A stretch of 64,000 nucleotides of DNA from Polynucleobacter sp. es-EL-1. Its GTDB lineage: Bacteria > Pseudomonadota > Gammaproteobacteria > Burkholderiales > Burkholderiaceae. Each line of letters begins with the position of its first letter. The first letter of the stretch is position 1. Shown here in pieces: positions 27,998 through 37,231 of the stretch. Made by a program: the position numbers and the translations under genes. Below the pieces are notes generated by a model. That model saw nothing but the letters and a program-made list of their open reading frames with translations. It was not told where the DNA came from and did not search any database. The stretch lies in assembly GCF_018687975.1 (NCBI RefSeq), contig NZ_CP061310.1, positions 1,426,001 through 1,490,000 on the forward strand, written 5' to 3'.

Positions 27998-28206
27998 TTT
28001 TTCTTGGCCGGCAGACTATTTAAGGTTTTAGCATCGTTCAGTTGCTGGTCCACTAAATAGAGTGTGCCTCCATAATTCGCCCGCAAGTCATAACCCGATA
28101 ATCCAACCGTATCAATAAAGATATTGGGATTAAATGAACGAATGATCCCACCAGAACCCGCTGAGAAGTTTGCATCCACAATTTCCTGACTTACCCTCAA
28201 ATTCAC
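27994..28206 (-). pseudogene. open reading frame of 70 codons, probably a gene remnant
   Basis: The minus strand between the deacetylase and the outer-membrane gene is open from a GTG at 28206. The product contains RSFNPNIFIDTVGLSGYDLR and NYGGTLYLVDQQ, which looks like real protein, resembling the C-terminal end of a longer one. It has no Shine-Dalgarno and its stop overlaps the deacetylase stop tail to tail. I do not recognise a family. It may be a 5'-truncated gene or a short real one. Confidence 0.3.
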
Positions 28207-28231
28207 AAATGAACTATAAAATGCTGGGACT

Positions 28232-29113
28232 ATGCGTTTGAGTCGCCTAATACTCCTTTTGCTAGCCCTGATTGGGCCAGCCTTGGCTTGGGCAATTGAT
28301 TTGCAACCGAACGATATCGTTGCACCACTACCCAATAAGAATTACCTCACATTGAGCTACCTCAATGCAGAAAACTCAACGCTATATCGGAACGGCACTG
28401 CTTCTCCTAGCAACCCCGTTATTGATACCCAGCTCGCCCTTCTTCGCGGCACACATTCTTACTCTATTGGCGCACTGCCAGCTGTGAGTTATCTGCAGTT
28501 ACCTTACGGAACTATCAAGCCAGGGGGATCACTCGCAAATTATTCAAGCGATACAGGAATTGGTGATCTTAGTTTTGCTACTGCAATTTGGCCCTATGCC
28601 AATCGAGCCACTAGAACATATCTCGGAATTGCAGGTTATTTAATTAGTCCCACTGGCAGCTACTCGAGCCAGCGCGCATTTAATCTCGGTGAGAATCGCT
28701 TTCGAACAGACCTCCAAATTGGCTTTCAGACACCTATTACGAAGAGTGTTGATGGCATGATTGCGGTAGACACTATGTGGTTTGGTGGCAATAGCCAATG
28801 TGCGGCAACATGTGGATTAGCTAGCAATGGCTCCCTCACACAAAAGCCATTAACGACTACTCAGTTAGGGCCAATCTATCGTATTAATGAGATCTTTACT
28901 GTGGGCGCATCCTACTTTTACGTAGCAGGTGGAGCTATCTCAATCAATAATAGCTATCAAAATAATGTTGTTAATACTCAAAGATTTTTATTGAGCGGGC
29001 AAGCCCATACTCCAATCGGAAGATTTAGCCTGCAATATGGTCGAGATATGGAAATCAAAAACGGCTATGCCCAAACGCGTTTATTAATTCTTCGCCTAGC
29101 AAAAGAGTTTTAA
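28232..29113 (+). CDS. outer-membrane channel-like protein (MetA-pathway/SphA type)
   Basis: A 293-residue protein with a clear signal peptide (MRLSRLILLLLALIGPALAWA), a mature part made of amphipathic beta strands, and a C-terminal strand ending in phenylalanine (LLILRLAKEF), as expected for insertion by the BAM complex. It resembles the family annotated as phenol MetA-pathway transporters (PF13557): DLQPNDIVAPLPNKN, then SDTGIGDLSFATAIWPY. The substrate is unknown; a hydrophobic or aromatic compound is the family guess. Confidence 0.75.
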   Translation: MRLSRLILLLLALIGPALAWAIDLQPNDIVAPLPNKNYLTLSYLNAENSTLYRNGTASPSNPVIDTQLALLRGTHSYSIGALPAVSYLQLPYGTIKPGGSLANYSSDTGIGDLSFATAIWPYANRATRTYLGIAGYLISPTGSYSSQRAFNLGENRFRTDLQIGFQTPITKSVDGMIAVDTMWFGGNSQCAATCGLASNGSLTQKPLTTTQLGPIYRINEIFTVGASYFYVAGGAISINNSYQNNVVNTQRFLLSGQAHTPIGRFSLQYGRDMEIKNGYAQTRLLILRLAKEF

Positions 29114-29117
29114 GAAT

Positions 29118-29948
29118 TTACTGAATGGGTGGCAACTGCGTACCGCAAGCTGCGCAATAGCGATCTTCAACGCCACATCCTTCGCGCAAACAGGCCAAAC
29201 AAATCCGATTGGTATCTACCCGATTTGATTTTCTAGTGTGGGACATCTCCGCAGTGACAATACCCGTTGGCACCGCCAGAGTTCCCCAGCCCATTAACAT
29301 CATGGCTGAAGCAATCAATTTCCCTAAATCCGTTTGAGGGGTAATATCACCAAACCCTACTGTCGTCATAGTAGTGATAGCCCAGTAAATGGCCATCGGA
29401 ATACTCGTAAAGCCATGGCTTGGGCCCTCAACTACGTACATTAGGGTACCCATTACCATTACCACCATCAGCACGACGGATAGAAAAACTAAGATCTTTC
29501 TTCTGCTTGCTGCCATCGCATCAGCTAAATGCTGGTACTCAGACATGTATTGCGTTAATTTAAAGATTCGGAAAATACGAATCAAGCGCAAAATTCGTAC
29601 ATCTATTAAGGCATGCAATTCAGGGAATAGCAGAGCGAGATATGTTGGGAGAACGGCCAGCAAATCGATCAAACCAAAAAAGCTGAAGATGTATTTAGTG
29701 CGATTAGGAGCGCTGTAGACTCTGAGAATATATTCGACTGTAAATAGGAGTGTAAAAATCCACTCGAAAACAGAAAGTTCTGCATGATAGGTTTTTGAAA
29801 CTGATTCAATACTGTCAAGAACAACTACCAATAAAGAAAGCAGAATTGCGTAAATCAAAAATTGATCAAAACGCAAACCCCAAGGAGTATCCGTGCCAAA
29901 AATAATTCTTCTTAAGTTTTGCTTTAGGGAAAGTTTATGTGCTTCCAT
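29118..29948 (-). CDS. voltage-gated-type potassium channel with C-terminal zinc ribbon
   Basis: A six-helix ion channel of about 276 residues. S4 carries the regularly spaced arginines VRILRLIRIFRIFKLTQ, and the pore has the potassium filter TTVGFGDITPQ between two helices. After S6 there is a short tail with CLAC and CAAC cysteine pairs 14 residues apart, which looks like a zinc ribbon. The start is set at the ATG at 29948; a TTG one codon earlier is less likely. It ends just before the convergent outer-membrane gene and follows a two-helix channel gene by six bases. Confidence 0.87.
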   Translation of the reverse strand: MEAHKLSLKQNLRRIIFGTDTPWGLRFDQFLIYAILLSLLVVVLDSIESVSKTYHAELSVFEWIFTLLFTVEYILRVYSAPNRTKYIFSFFGLIDLLAVLPTYLALLFPELHALIDVRILRLIRIFRIFKLTQYMSEYQHLADAMAASRRKILVFLSVVLMVVMVMGTLMYVVEGPSHGFTSIPMAIYWAITTMTTVGFGDITPQTDLGKLIASAMMLMGWGTLAVPTGIVTAEMSHTRKSNRVDTNRICLACLREGCGVEDRYCAACGTQLPPIQ

Positions 29949-29954
29949 CAAAAA

Positions 29955-30428
29955 TTAACCCCTATCAGTCTTAGATGCTGTCCAATACTTCTGCATTTCA
30001 ATAAACAAGAATGAAGCAGACCAAGTGATCAGGATTAAGCCTATCAGCGCTTCTATGCCCATCAAATATCTCAAGTAGCCTTGGGCGACGATCTCACCAT
30101 AGCCAACAGTCGTGTAGGTAATAAAAGATAGGTAGGCGCAGTCAAGTAAGGCCCCATGACCAGATATTTCGCCTACTAGACTACCCATTAATGGAAATTG
30201 CAGAGTCGCGTAGTAACCCAAGGCGAATATCCATATCTCAAGGACATGGGCCAAAAAAATTACCCCGACACTCAGTAGCACCTTAAAGCGTGGAGCAATG
30301 TGTGCCACCTTAGGAAGATATTTATCTAACTGAAATAAGACCTCATAGTGAAGCAAGATCGCAATGAGCGCCAATAAGGAATTGGCTATGAAGGCAAAAG
30401 TGAGCAGCATGGTCAAATTATCCCCCAT
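29955..30428 (-). CDS. two-helix potassium channel family protein
   Basis: A 157-residue membrane protein with about four hydrophobic helices and the pore motif FITYTTVGYGEIVAQ, i.e. the TVGYG potassium filter of the Ion_trans_2 family. No RCK regulatory domain follows. It sits between the conserved protein at 30449 and the six-helix channel, on the same strand with short gaps, so both channels are probably one transcript. It could form homotetramers or serve with the neighbouring channel; the latter is a guess. Confidence 0.83.
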   Translation of the reverse strand: MGDNLTMLLTFAFIANSLLALIAILLHYEVLFQLDKYLPKVAHIAPRFKVLLSVGVIFLAHVLEIWIFALGYYATLQFPLMGSLVGEISGHGALLDCAYLSFITYTTVGYGEIVAQGYLRYLMGIEALIGLILITWSASFLFIEMQKYWTASKTDRG

Positions 30429-30448
30429 TTTTCAGGGGGATAAATAGA

Positions 30449-30853
30449 TCAACCAGTAATAATGGTATCGCCCTTTAAAGCATCAACCCGTGCAAAGTAC
30501 TTCTTGGCGTAAGCCAATAACTGACCATCGCTAGGATGATCAACAGTCTCAATACCAACTACTTTCTCAGCAATAGTGTGGTCATGCTTAGTAGCATGCT
30601 TCATTAACTCTAATTTAGCGGAACCAGGGCCGACAATTAAAATCTCTTTTGATTCTTTTACTGCTTGAATCACTTCATGCAAATAATGCTGATCAGGACC
30701 TGCATGCGCACCACTCACTGAGCCACTCTTGTGATGGATATTTTTGTGAGTCGATCTCGTTTTAATAACCTCACTCTCACTCGCAGTAGGGTTGAAATAA
30801 ATAACATGTGCTTCTTGATGGTCAATCCAAATGACTGAGTGATTAAATGACAT
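30449..30853 (-). CDS. conserved 'translational machinery protein'-like (eRF1 domain-like)
   Basis: A 134-residue protein with SVIWIDHQEAHVIYFN at the N terminus, ILIVGPGSAKLELMKHATKH in the middle and GIETVDHPSDGQLLAYAKKYF at the end. This pattern is shared by a family that databases label translational machinery protein, related to archaeal/eukaryotic release-factor-like domains; a host-side nuclease or ribosome role is unproven. No signal peptide. It belongs to the group of minus-strand genes behind the FNR box at 31247. Confidence 0.72.
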   Translation of the reverse strand: MSFNHSVIWIDHQEAHVIYFNPTASESEVIKTRSTHKNIHHKSGSVSGAHAGPDQHYLHEVIQAVKESKEILIVGPGSAKLELMKHATKHDHTIAEKVVGIETVDHPSDGQLLAYAKKYFARVDALKGDTIITG

Positions 30854-30910
30854 ACTTTTTCTTTCTAATGTGACAACGATAAATTGAATGCAGGGTACTT
30901 GAGAAAATAC

Positions 30911-31177
30911 TTAATCTAGGATCAGATCATGACTAAAAAGATGAACTGCTCCATCAACAACATGACCACCCAAGATTTTCTTCTCTGCAATGGATAATAA
31001 CTTCAGCTGGTGATTGGTAAATAATTTCAATGAATCACCCTCAACACTGTCTGGATCTAAATCCTGCAAAGCCTCATAGCTAAAGGTGCATTGCAAAGGC
31101 TTTCCCTTGAGCATGGCGGGATAAACAACATCCCCATTCTCTAAAACCCGTGCTGGGCCGATAAATTCAAGATTCAT
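30911..31177 (-). CDS. DUF1488 family small protein
   Basis: An 88-residue protein, MNLEFIGPARVLENGDVVYPAMLKGKPLQC followed by SYEALQDLDPD, consistent with DUF1488 (f.A.v.G..l.c.is.eaL.d). A TTG seven codons upstream is in frame, but the ATG at 31177 with GTGAG upstream is the more natural start. It is the first gene after a perfect FNR box (70-83 bases upstream of its ATG) and heads the group that includes the two potassium channels. Function unknown. Confidence 0.7.
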   Translation of the reverse strand: MNLEFIGPARVLENGDVVYPAMLKGKPLQCTFSYEALQDLDPDSVEGDSLKLFTNHQLKLLSIAEKKILGGHVVDGAVHLFSHDLILD

Positions 31178-31246
31178 ATGACAACTCACTTTATTCAAAT
31201 TACACAGAAGACCGCTTTAATTTTGACCCCATCTCACAATGAGGTC

Positions 31247-31260
31247 TTGATGTATATCAA
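31247..31260 (-). promoter_or_regulatory. perfect FNR box upstream of the DUF1488/channel group
   Basis: TTGATGTATATCAA is an exact TTGAT-N4-ATCAA palindrome in the gap between glxR (end at 31342) and the DUF1488 gene. It is placed to activate the minus-strand group 31177 to 29118. I see no convincing -10 at the class II distance. Confidence 0.7.
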
Positions 31261-31341
31261 ATACAGTCGTGATGTGACGCTTGCTGGTGAGCTTTAGTCA
31301 ATTGAGAGGCATATAGTTGCCTCGCACATAAAGTGAACGAC

Positions 31342-32238
31342 CTACCCCTTATTCCCCATCTCAAAGTTCGCTAGCTTCTCTAGGGCTTTGACCATGGCAG
31401 AGTGATCCCAGGCTTTGCCACCATGGGCACTGCAGGCATTAAAGAGTTCTTGAGCCGTAGCGGTATTGGGTAGTGATACGCCTAAGGCTTTAGCACTACT
31501 GAGTGCCAGACTTAAATCCTTTTGATGCAGCTCAATCCTAAAGCCAGGATCAAAGGTGCGATTGATCATGCGCTCACCATGCACTTCGAGTATCTTGGAG
31601 CTAGCAAAGCCGCCCATCAGGGCTTGTCTTACTTTTGCTGGATCAGCTCCCGCTTTAGCAGCAAAGACTAAAGCTTCGGCAACCGCTTCAATATTGAGCG
31701 CGACGATGATTTGATTGGCTACCTTGGTAATTTGACCAGCGCCATTGGCGCCAACTAAGGTAATGTTCTTACCCATCAGCTCAAAAATGGGCTTGACCTT
31801 AGCAAAGGTCGCCTCACTAGCGCCTACCATGATGGTGAGGCTCGCTGCCTTTGCCCCTACTTGACCACCGGAGACGGGAGCATCGACATACTCACAACCT
31901 AGCGCATTAATCCGCTTCGCAAACTCTTGGGTGCTAATCGGGGAGATCGAGCTCATATCGACGACGATCTTGCCAGCGCTCAAGCCTTGGGCAATGCCTT
32001 GATCCCCAAAGAGGACTTTTTCCACATCAGGGGTATCCGGCAGCATGGTGATGATGATGTCGGCTTGGCGCGCTACTTCTGCTGGGCTAGCGCAGACAAT
32101 CGCTGCACTATTGGCTAGCTCTGGGGGTACTTGGCTACGGGTATTGACATACACCTCATGGCCGCTAGCGACTAAATGGCCTGCCATTGGGGCGCCCATA
32201 ATGCCTAGTCCTACAAAACCCAGTTTGAGCTTACTCAT
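31342..32238 (-). CDS. glxR: 2-hydroxy-3-oxopropionate (tartronate semialdehyde) reductase
   Basis: A 298-residue beta-hydroxyacid dehydrogenase. Dinucleotide fold GFVGLGIMGAPMAGHL, the catalytic-region SAPVSGG-type motif DAPVSGGQVGAKAASLTIMVG, and the catalytic Lys in ITKVANQIIV. In this position it converts tartronate semialdehyde, made by glyoxylate carboligase, to D-glycerate. It is the last gene of the gcl-hyi-glxR order, with 75 bases after hyi. The DNA of glxR and hyi looks richer in GC than gcl. A glycerate kinase is not in the window. Confidence 0.92.
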   Translation of the reverse strand: MSKLKLGFVGLGIMGAPMAGHLVASGHEVYVNTRSQVPPELANSAAIVCASPAEVARQADIIITMLPDTPDVEKVLFGDQGIAQGLSAGKIVVDMSSISPISTQEFAKRINALGCEYVDAPVSGGQVGAKAASLTIMVGASEATFAKVKPIFELMGKNITLVGANGAGQITKVANQIIVALNIEAVAEALVFAAKAGADPAKVRQALMGGFASSKILEVHGERMINRTFDPGFRIELHQKDLSLALSSAKALGVSLPNTATAQELFNACSAHGGKAWDHSAMVKALEKLANFEMGNKG

Positions 32239-32313
32239 GGTGTCTTCCTTGATTGTTGTTATTGGTGTACTGGCTGCTTGTGCAGCGCCTAGTTAGCCAT
32301 CATCTTACGGTAT

Positions 32314-33102
32314 TTAGGCGTTGGCTTGGTCGTAAGGGCCCATCCAAGACAGGCCTGCTTCTGTGGTTTTGAGGGGCTTGTACTCACAACCAATATAGCC
32401 CTCATAACCGAGGCGATCGAGAAGCTCAAACAGGTAGGGGTAATGGATCTCCCCGGTACCAGGTTCATGGCGCCCAGGGTTATCAGCTAACTGGATATGG
32501 CCAATCCGGTCCAAATACTGCTCAATCGTTTTACCCAACTCCCCTTCCATGCGCTGGGCATGGTAGATGTCGTATTGCAAGTAGGCATTGTGAGCACCGA
32601 CGGCATCTAACAGTGCAATGCCTTGGGCGGTCTTATTGAGATAAAACCCCGGGATATCAAAGGTATTGATCGGCTCAATCAGGAGTTTAAGGCCGACTTT
32701 ATTGAGCTCGCTAGCTGCGTATTGCAAGTTGCCGACCAAGGTATCGTGGACTAACTGGGGATTGGCGCCTGCCGGGGTAATACCCGCTAGGCAGTTGAGC
32801 TGGGGAACCCCCAAAATCTGGGCGTACTCAATGGCTTTGGCTACCCCTGAGCGAAACTCAGCCACCCGATCGGGATGACAAGCAATGCCTCTCTCACCGG
32901 CTTCCCAATTACCGGCTGGTAAGTTATGCAAGACCAGTTTGAGGGCATTTTGATCTAAAGCGCTCTTAATATCAGCAGCAGCAAAAGCATAAGGAAAGAG
33001 AAACTCCACTGCCTGAAAGCCACCTAACTTAGCAAGCGCAAAGCGCTCTAAGAAAGGCTGCTCATTAAACAGCATGGTGAGATTAGCAGCAAAGCGCGGC
33101 AT
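32314..33102 (-). CDS. hyi: hydroxypyruvate isomerase
   Basis: A 262-residue TIM-barrel protein of the xylose isomerase-like family: MPRFAANLTMLFNEQPFLERF is typical for Hyi, as are LLIEPINTFDIPGFYLN (catalytic Glu), YDIYHAQRMEGE and QLADNPGRHEPGTGEI. It interconverts hydroxypyruvate and tartronate semialdehyde. It lies 26 bases after gcl and belongs to the same operon. Key metal-binding residues are present. Confidence 0.94.
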   Translation of the reverse strand: MPRFAANLTMLFNEQPFLERFALAKLGGFQAVEFLFPYAFAAADIKSALDQNALKLVLHNLPAGNWEAGERGIACHPDRVAEFRSGVAKAIEYAQILGVPQLNCLAGITPAGANPQLVHDTLVGNLQYAASELNKVGLKLLIEPINTFDIPGFYLNKTAQGIALLDAVGAHNAYLQYDIYHAQRMEGELGKTIEQYLDRIGHIQLADNPGRHEPGTGEIHYPYLFELLDRLGYEGYIGCEYKPLKTTEAGLSWMGPYDQANA

Positions 33103-33128
33103 GGGGGTCCTTGGGTTGATTGTGGATC

Positions 33129-34919
33129 TTAAGATTGCAATACCGCAACAGGTGCATCTTCAATCGATTTTGCCAAAGGCTCAAATTCATTAATACTATC
33201 GATCTCAGTACCCATAGCAATATTGGTTACACGCTCTAAGATAACTTCAATCACAACTGGAACCTTGTATTCAGCAATCCAGGCTTCTGCTTGGGCAATT
33301 GCAGGCGCCAATTGCTCTTCCCTTTCAACACGAATAGCTTTGCAACCAAGTCCTTCAACTACTTTCACATGATCAACGCCATATCCTTTGACGATGCCAG
33401 CACTCTCTGGAATATTGACGTTATCAAAAGCTAACTGGACACAGTAGTCCATATCAAAACCACGCTGCGCCTGACGAATTAAACCCAAGTAACTATTGTT
33501 AACAAGAACCTGGATAAAAGGTAACTTAAACTGTGCGCCTACCGCTAACTCTTCAATCATGAATTGGAAATCATAGTCACCAGATAAGGCCACAATTTTT
33601 CTGGTCGGATCTGCGGCCCGAACACCCAAAGCAGCAGGCACGGTCCACCCTAAAGGACCAGCTTGTCCACAGTTAATCCAATGGCGTGGTTTGAAGACTT
33701 TTAAGAACTGTGCGCCAGCAATTTGCGATAAACCAATGGTGCTTACATAGGTAACGTCTTCACCAAAAGTTTGAACCATTTCTTGATACACGCGCTGAGG
33801 CTTCATAGGAGACTCATTGAAGTTTGTCTTGCGCTGATACTCAATTGAATTTTTTCTATCCAAGCATTCTGCTGCCCATTTACTACGGTCTTTGAGCTTG
33901 CCTGCTTTCTTCATCTCAGTAGCAACTTCAACGAATAATTTGAGTGCTGCTTTAGCATCCGAAACAATGCCGAAGTCTGGCGTGAATATTCTGCCGATCT
34001 GTGTAGGCTCGATATCCACGTGGATGAACTTACGTCCTTTGCAATAAACCTCAGTAGAGCCAGTGTGGCGATTAGCCCAACGATTGCCAATGCCCAATAC
34101 AAAATCACTGGCTAACATCGTGGCATTGCCATAACGATGGGAGGTTTGTAAGCCAACCATCCCTGCCATTAATGGATGGTTATCCGGAATACTGCCCCAA
34201 CCCATCAAGGTTGGAATCACTGGAATACCAGTAAGCTCCGCAAACTGCACTAACAAATCAGACGCGTCTGCATTAATAACACCGCCGCCAGAAACAATGA
34301 GTGGATTTTCAGACTCATTAAGCATTTCTAATGCTTTTTCAATCTGCTTACGAGTGGCCTGAGGTTTATAAGCAGGTAAAGGCTCATAGGTATCAATATC
34401 AAACTCAATTTCAGCCATCTGAACATCAATTGGCAAGTCAATCAATACAGGACCGGGGCGACCTGAGCGCATTAAATGAAATGCCTGCTGGAATACGCGA
34501 GGCACCAATGCGGGCTCCAGAACAGTCACCGCCATCTTGGTCAATGGCTTAGCAATAGATGCGATGTCTACTGCCTGAAAATCTTCTTTGTGCAACTTTG
34601 CACGGGGAGCTTGTCCAGTAATGCACAGAATAGGAATACTGTCAGCTTGTGCGGAGTACAAACCAGTAATCATATCGGTACCACCAGGGCCAGAGGTGCC
34701 TAAGCAAACACCGATGTTGCCAGGGGCTGCTCTGGTATAGCCCTCGGCCATATGCGAAGCACCCTCAACGTGTCTTGCAAGAACATGGGAAATCGATTGG
34801 CGCTCTTTCATTTGAGCATATAAAGGATTAATGGCTGCGCCTGGCACACCGAAAGCCTGGGTAACCCCTTCTTTCTCCATTACCAAAACTGCTGCCATTG
34901 CTGCTTTCATTTTTGCCAT
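33129..34919 (-). CDS. gcl: glyoxylate carboligase
   Basis: A thiamine-diphosphate enzyme of 596 residues that condenses two glyoxylates to tartronate semialdehyde and CO2. The N-terminal [15 protein letters not shown] has Val in the place of the usual catalytic Glu, the hallmark of Gcl. The ThDP motif [18 protein letters not shown], the [20 protein letters not shown] segment and the C-terminal [10 protein letters not shown] are as in Gcl. First gene of the cluster, divergent from the LysR gene 134 bases away, which probably controls it. Confidence 0.96.
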   Translation of the reverse strand: MAKMKAAMAAVLVMEKEGVTQAFGVPGAAINPLYAQMKERQSISHVLARHVEGASHMAEGYTRAAPGNIGVCLGTSGPGGTDMITGLYSAQADSIPILCITGQAPRAKLHKEDFQAVDIASIAKPLTKMAVTVLEPALVPRVFQQAFHLMRSGRPGPVLIDLPIDVQMAEIEFDIDTYEPLPAYKPQATRKQIEKALEMLNESENPLIVSGGGVINADASDLLVQFAELTGIPVIPTLMGWGSIPDNHPLMAGMVGLQTSHRYGNATMLASDFVLGIGNRWANRHTGSTEVYCKGRKFIHVDIEPTQIGRIFTPDFGIVSDAKAALKLFVEVATEMKKAGKLKDRSKWAAECLDRKNSIEYQRKTNFNESPMKPQRVYQEMVQTFGEDVTYVSTIGLSQIAGAQFLKVFKPRHWINCGQAGPLGWTVPAALGVRAADPTRKIVALSGDYDFQFMIEELAVGAQFKLPFIQVLVNNSYLGLIRQAQRGFDMDYCVQLAFDNVNIPESAGIVKGYGVDHVKVVEGLGCKAIRVEREEQLAPAIAQAEAWIAEYKVPVVIEVILERVTNIAMGTEIDSINEFEPLAKSIEDAPVAVLQS

Positions 34920-34998
34920 GATTCATCTCCCAATTTTGTTATGACTGAATCATCGACAAATTCACCCGGTTTGAGAACCTCACCAAATCTATATCTAG

Positions 34999-35015
34999 TA
35001 TTCCTCCATGGAATA
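34999..35015. promoter_or_regulatory. inverted repeat in the gcl/lysR divergent promoter region
   Basis: TATTCC-TCCAT-GGAATA is a six-base inverted repeat with a five-base spacer, lying 80-96 bases upstream of gcl and 39-55 bases upstream of the LysR gene. LysR-type regulators usually bind dyads of this kind between their own gene and the target. No second site is obvious. The link is an inference. Confidence 0.5.
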
Positions 35016-35053
35016 GTGTAAAAAGTCCTTTTTAGTACTGAGAGAATCTATTT

Positions 35054-35977
35054 ATGGATCGCGTACAAGGAATTTCTCTTTTCATTAGGGTCGTTGAGAC
35101 AGGCTCTTTTAGCAAAGCTGCTGAGGATTTGGGCATCACCCAGCCCACTGCCACCAAATTTGTTGCCAGCATGGAAAAACGCCTTGGCGTTCTCTTACTT
35201 CACCGTAGCACTCGTGGTGTTACCACTACGGAAATTGGGAAACTGTATTATGAGAAATGCAAGCTCATCGCTAGAGAAATTGAGGAGGCCGATGATCTAG
35301 CATCCCTCTTGCAGTCTAAGGTTCGCGGCAAATTAACCATTAGCTCATCAGTTGCTTTTGGACGTCGGGTGTTCATGCCTACCATTTTGGAATTCATGTC
35401 GCATCACCCAGAACTTGAAGTCAATCTCAATATGGATGACCGCTATATCAACCTCATTGAACAAGGTGTAGATCTGGCAATTCGGATGCGTCGTCTACCG
35501 GACTCCTCATTGGGCTCAAGAATGTTAGGGATGAATCCCTGGGTTTTGGTGGCCACTCCCGATTACCTGAAAAAAAATCCAGCCCCTAAAAATCCTAGTG
35601 ATATTCGCAAACATCAAGCGCTCATCTACACAACAGTGCAAGGCGACCATCGCTGGAACTTTACTAACCCCAACGGAAAGACTGAAGTGGTTGAAGTGAC
35701 TGGCCCCTTCACCTCCAACAACCTCTCCTCCATTTTGTCTGCCGCAAGAACCGGTATGGGTTTAGCAGTTTTGCCATGGTATGTTGCACACCAATCGGTC
35801 AAAGACAAAGTACTAAAGCCGATCATGGAGGATTGGTCTTTACCTACACAAGAAATTCATGCGGTATTTTCTTCACCGAAGCATGTACCCACTAAAGTCA
35901 GTCAATGCATCGACTGGCTACAAACTCGCTTTAAAGGCGAGTGGTGGAAAGGTGTTTCGGGTAGCAAGAACGAATAA
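35054..35977 (+). CDS. LysR-family transcriptional regulator, probable regulator of gcl
   Basis: A 307-residue LysR protein. The winged helix-turn-helix covers about residues 1-60 (FIRVVETGSFSKAAEDLGITQPTATKFV), with the inducer-binding domain afterwards (GKLTISSSVAFGRRVFMPTI; YINLIEQGVDLAIRM). It belongs to the CrgA/DmlR-like branch, judging by ISLFIRVVE and RLG-LLLHRSTRGVTTT. Divergent position next to gcl suggests glyoxylate or a related metabolite as inducer. A hairpin follows the stop but serves the opposite strand better. Confidence 0.88.
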   Translation: MDRVQGISLFIRVVETGSFSKAAEDLGITQPTATKFVASMEKRLGVLLLHRSTRGVTTTEIGKLYYEKCKLIAREIEEADDLASLLQSKVRGKLTISSSVAFGRRVFMPTILEFMSHHPELEVNLNMDDRYINLIEQGVDLAIRMRRLPDSSLGSRMLGMNPWVLVATPDYLKKNPAPKNPSDIRKHQALIYTTVQGDHRWNFTNPNGKTEVVEVTGPFTSNNLSSILSAARTGMGLAVLPWYVAHQSVKDKVLKPIMEDWSLPTQEIHAVFSSPKHVPTKVSQCIDWLQTRFKGEWWKGVSGSKNE

Positions 35978-36002
35978 AAAAACCCGCCCATGATGGGCGG
36001 GT
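35976..36002 (-). terminator. intrinsic terminator downstream of the ketopantoate reductase-like gene
   Basis: A ten-base perfect stem, ACCCGCCCAT (35982-35991) and ATGGGCGGGT (35993-36002), is flanked on its left by seven A, which gives a T run on the minus strand. It lies between convergent genes (35977 and 36045) and should stop minus-strand transcripts; it may also slow plus-strand reading. Confidence 0.82.
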
Positions 36003-36044
36003 GAAGTTACAACATAGGTACTACATGACTTCGGTTAGGAGAGC

Positions 36045-37061
36045 TTAAGCAGCCATAGGAAGGGCTAAACGCCCTTGCGATGATTGGACTCTCGTGTTTA
36101 GTAGCTTAGTTAAAGCAAAGACTGTGCTCAAACAAGGTGTTGGAGTGTCGGTAATTTGACCGAGCTCAATCACCGACCCCAGTAAGGCATCAATCTCTAA
36201 ATTATTACCAGCTTCAAGATCTTGCAACATCGATGTTTTGTGTTTTCCAACTTTCTCAGCGCCGGCAATACGCCTCTCAATATCCACTCGAAAGGTCACG
36301 CCAAGCTTTTGGGCAATCGTTTGTGCCTCGGTCATCATGTTGCGCGCCAAATCTTTAGTTAAGGGAAACCGACAGATGCCTTCCAAATGCTCATGGGTTA
36401 GCGCACTAATCGGATTAAAGGTCATATTGCCCCACAGCTTTAACCAGATCTCCGCACGAATGTCTTCCAAGATGGGTGATTTAAAACCAGCCTCAGCCAT
36501 CATCTGTGAAATGCGCTGGGCACGCTCTGAGATCGAACCATCAAGCTCCCCAATAGGAAAGCGGTTACCTTCTACGTGCTCGATCACACCTGGAGATTGA
36601 GCAATCGTTGCGGGGTACACCACACAACCCAGAATATTCGCAGGATTGATTTTGCTCATGATGGATCCAGCTGGATCTACTGTTTCTACAGCATGATCTT
36701 GATGCTGGCTATTGAGCCGCTGAAAGTACCACCATGGAATGCCATTTTGCATCGGAATTAATACAGTCTCCGGACCCATGAGATTAGCAAGATCATCAAC
36801 AATGGGCTCTACTTGATGCGCCTTGACCGCCAGCATGACAACTTCAGGAGTCTCCTGAACGGCTGAAATACGATCAACAGCTTTGACATGCGCCACAAGC
36901 GGCTTGCTCTCACCCTCAAGTATTAATTGCAAACCTTTATTTTGTATTGCTTTGAGCGTCTCACCGCGAGCAACAACAGTGACATCATTACCAGCCTTCG
37001 CTAGCATGACTGCTAAGTAACCACCAATTGCCCCGCCTCCGCCAATAATGCAAATTTTCAT
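36045..37061 (-). CDS. 2-dehydropantoate 2-reductase family protein
   Basis: A 338-residue ApbA/PanE-family reductase. The cofactor loop is IIGGGGAIGGYLAVML, followed by VMLAVKAHQVEPIVDDL and the characteristic PMQNGIPWWYFQ; catalytic Lys in EIWLKLWGNMTFNPISALT. It could be ketopantoate reductase of the pantothenate pathway, but members with PMQNGIPWWYF are often divergent oxidoreductases in catabolic neighbourhoods, so I leave the symbol blank. Confidence 0.82.
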   Translation of the reverse strand: MKICIIGGGGAIGGYLAVMLAKAGNDVTVVARGETLKAIQNKGLQLILEGESKPLVAHVKAVDRISAVQETPEVVMLAVKAHQVEPIVDDLANLMGPETVLIPMQNGIPWWYFQRLNSQHQDHAVETVDPAGSIMSKINPANILGCVVYPATIAQSPGVIEHVEGNRFPIGELDGSISERAQRISQMMAEAGFKSPILEDIRAEIWLKLWGNMTFNPISALTHEHLEGICRFPLTKDLARNMMTEAQTIAQKLGVTFRVDIERRIAGAEKVGKHKTSMLQDLEAGNNLEIDALLGSVIELGQITDTPTPCLSTVFALTKLLNTRVQSSQGRLALPMAA

Positions 37062-37173
37062 GATGACTCCATAAGAACAATAAATTTTTAGTTGGAGCCA
37101 TCATGTACAAAGTTTTAATTAATGAGAAGTCAATGAATCTCATATGTAATATTCCAAATGAGAATACCCAAGA

Positions 37174-37200
37174 CAAACAAAAGCCACCCGAAGGTGGCTT
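37174..37200 (-). terminator. intrinsic terminator of the uspA-like gene
   Basis: AAGCCACC-CGAA-GGTGGCTT (37181-37200) is an eight-base stem with a tetraloop, followed on the minus strand by TTTGTTTGTC. It sits 32 bases behind the stop of the universal stress protein gene. Confidence 0.8.
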
Positions 37201-37231
37201 AGTAGATATCCCTAGGGGGGAGTGAAAACCC

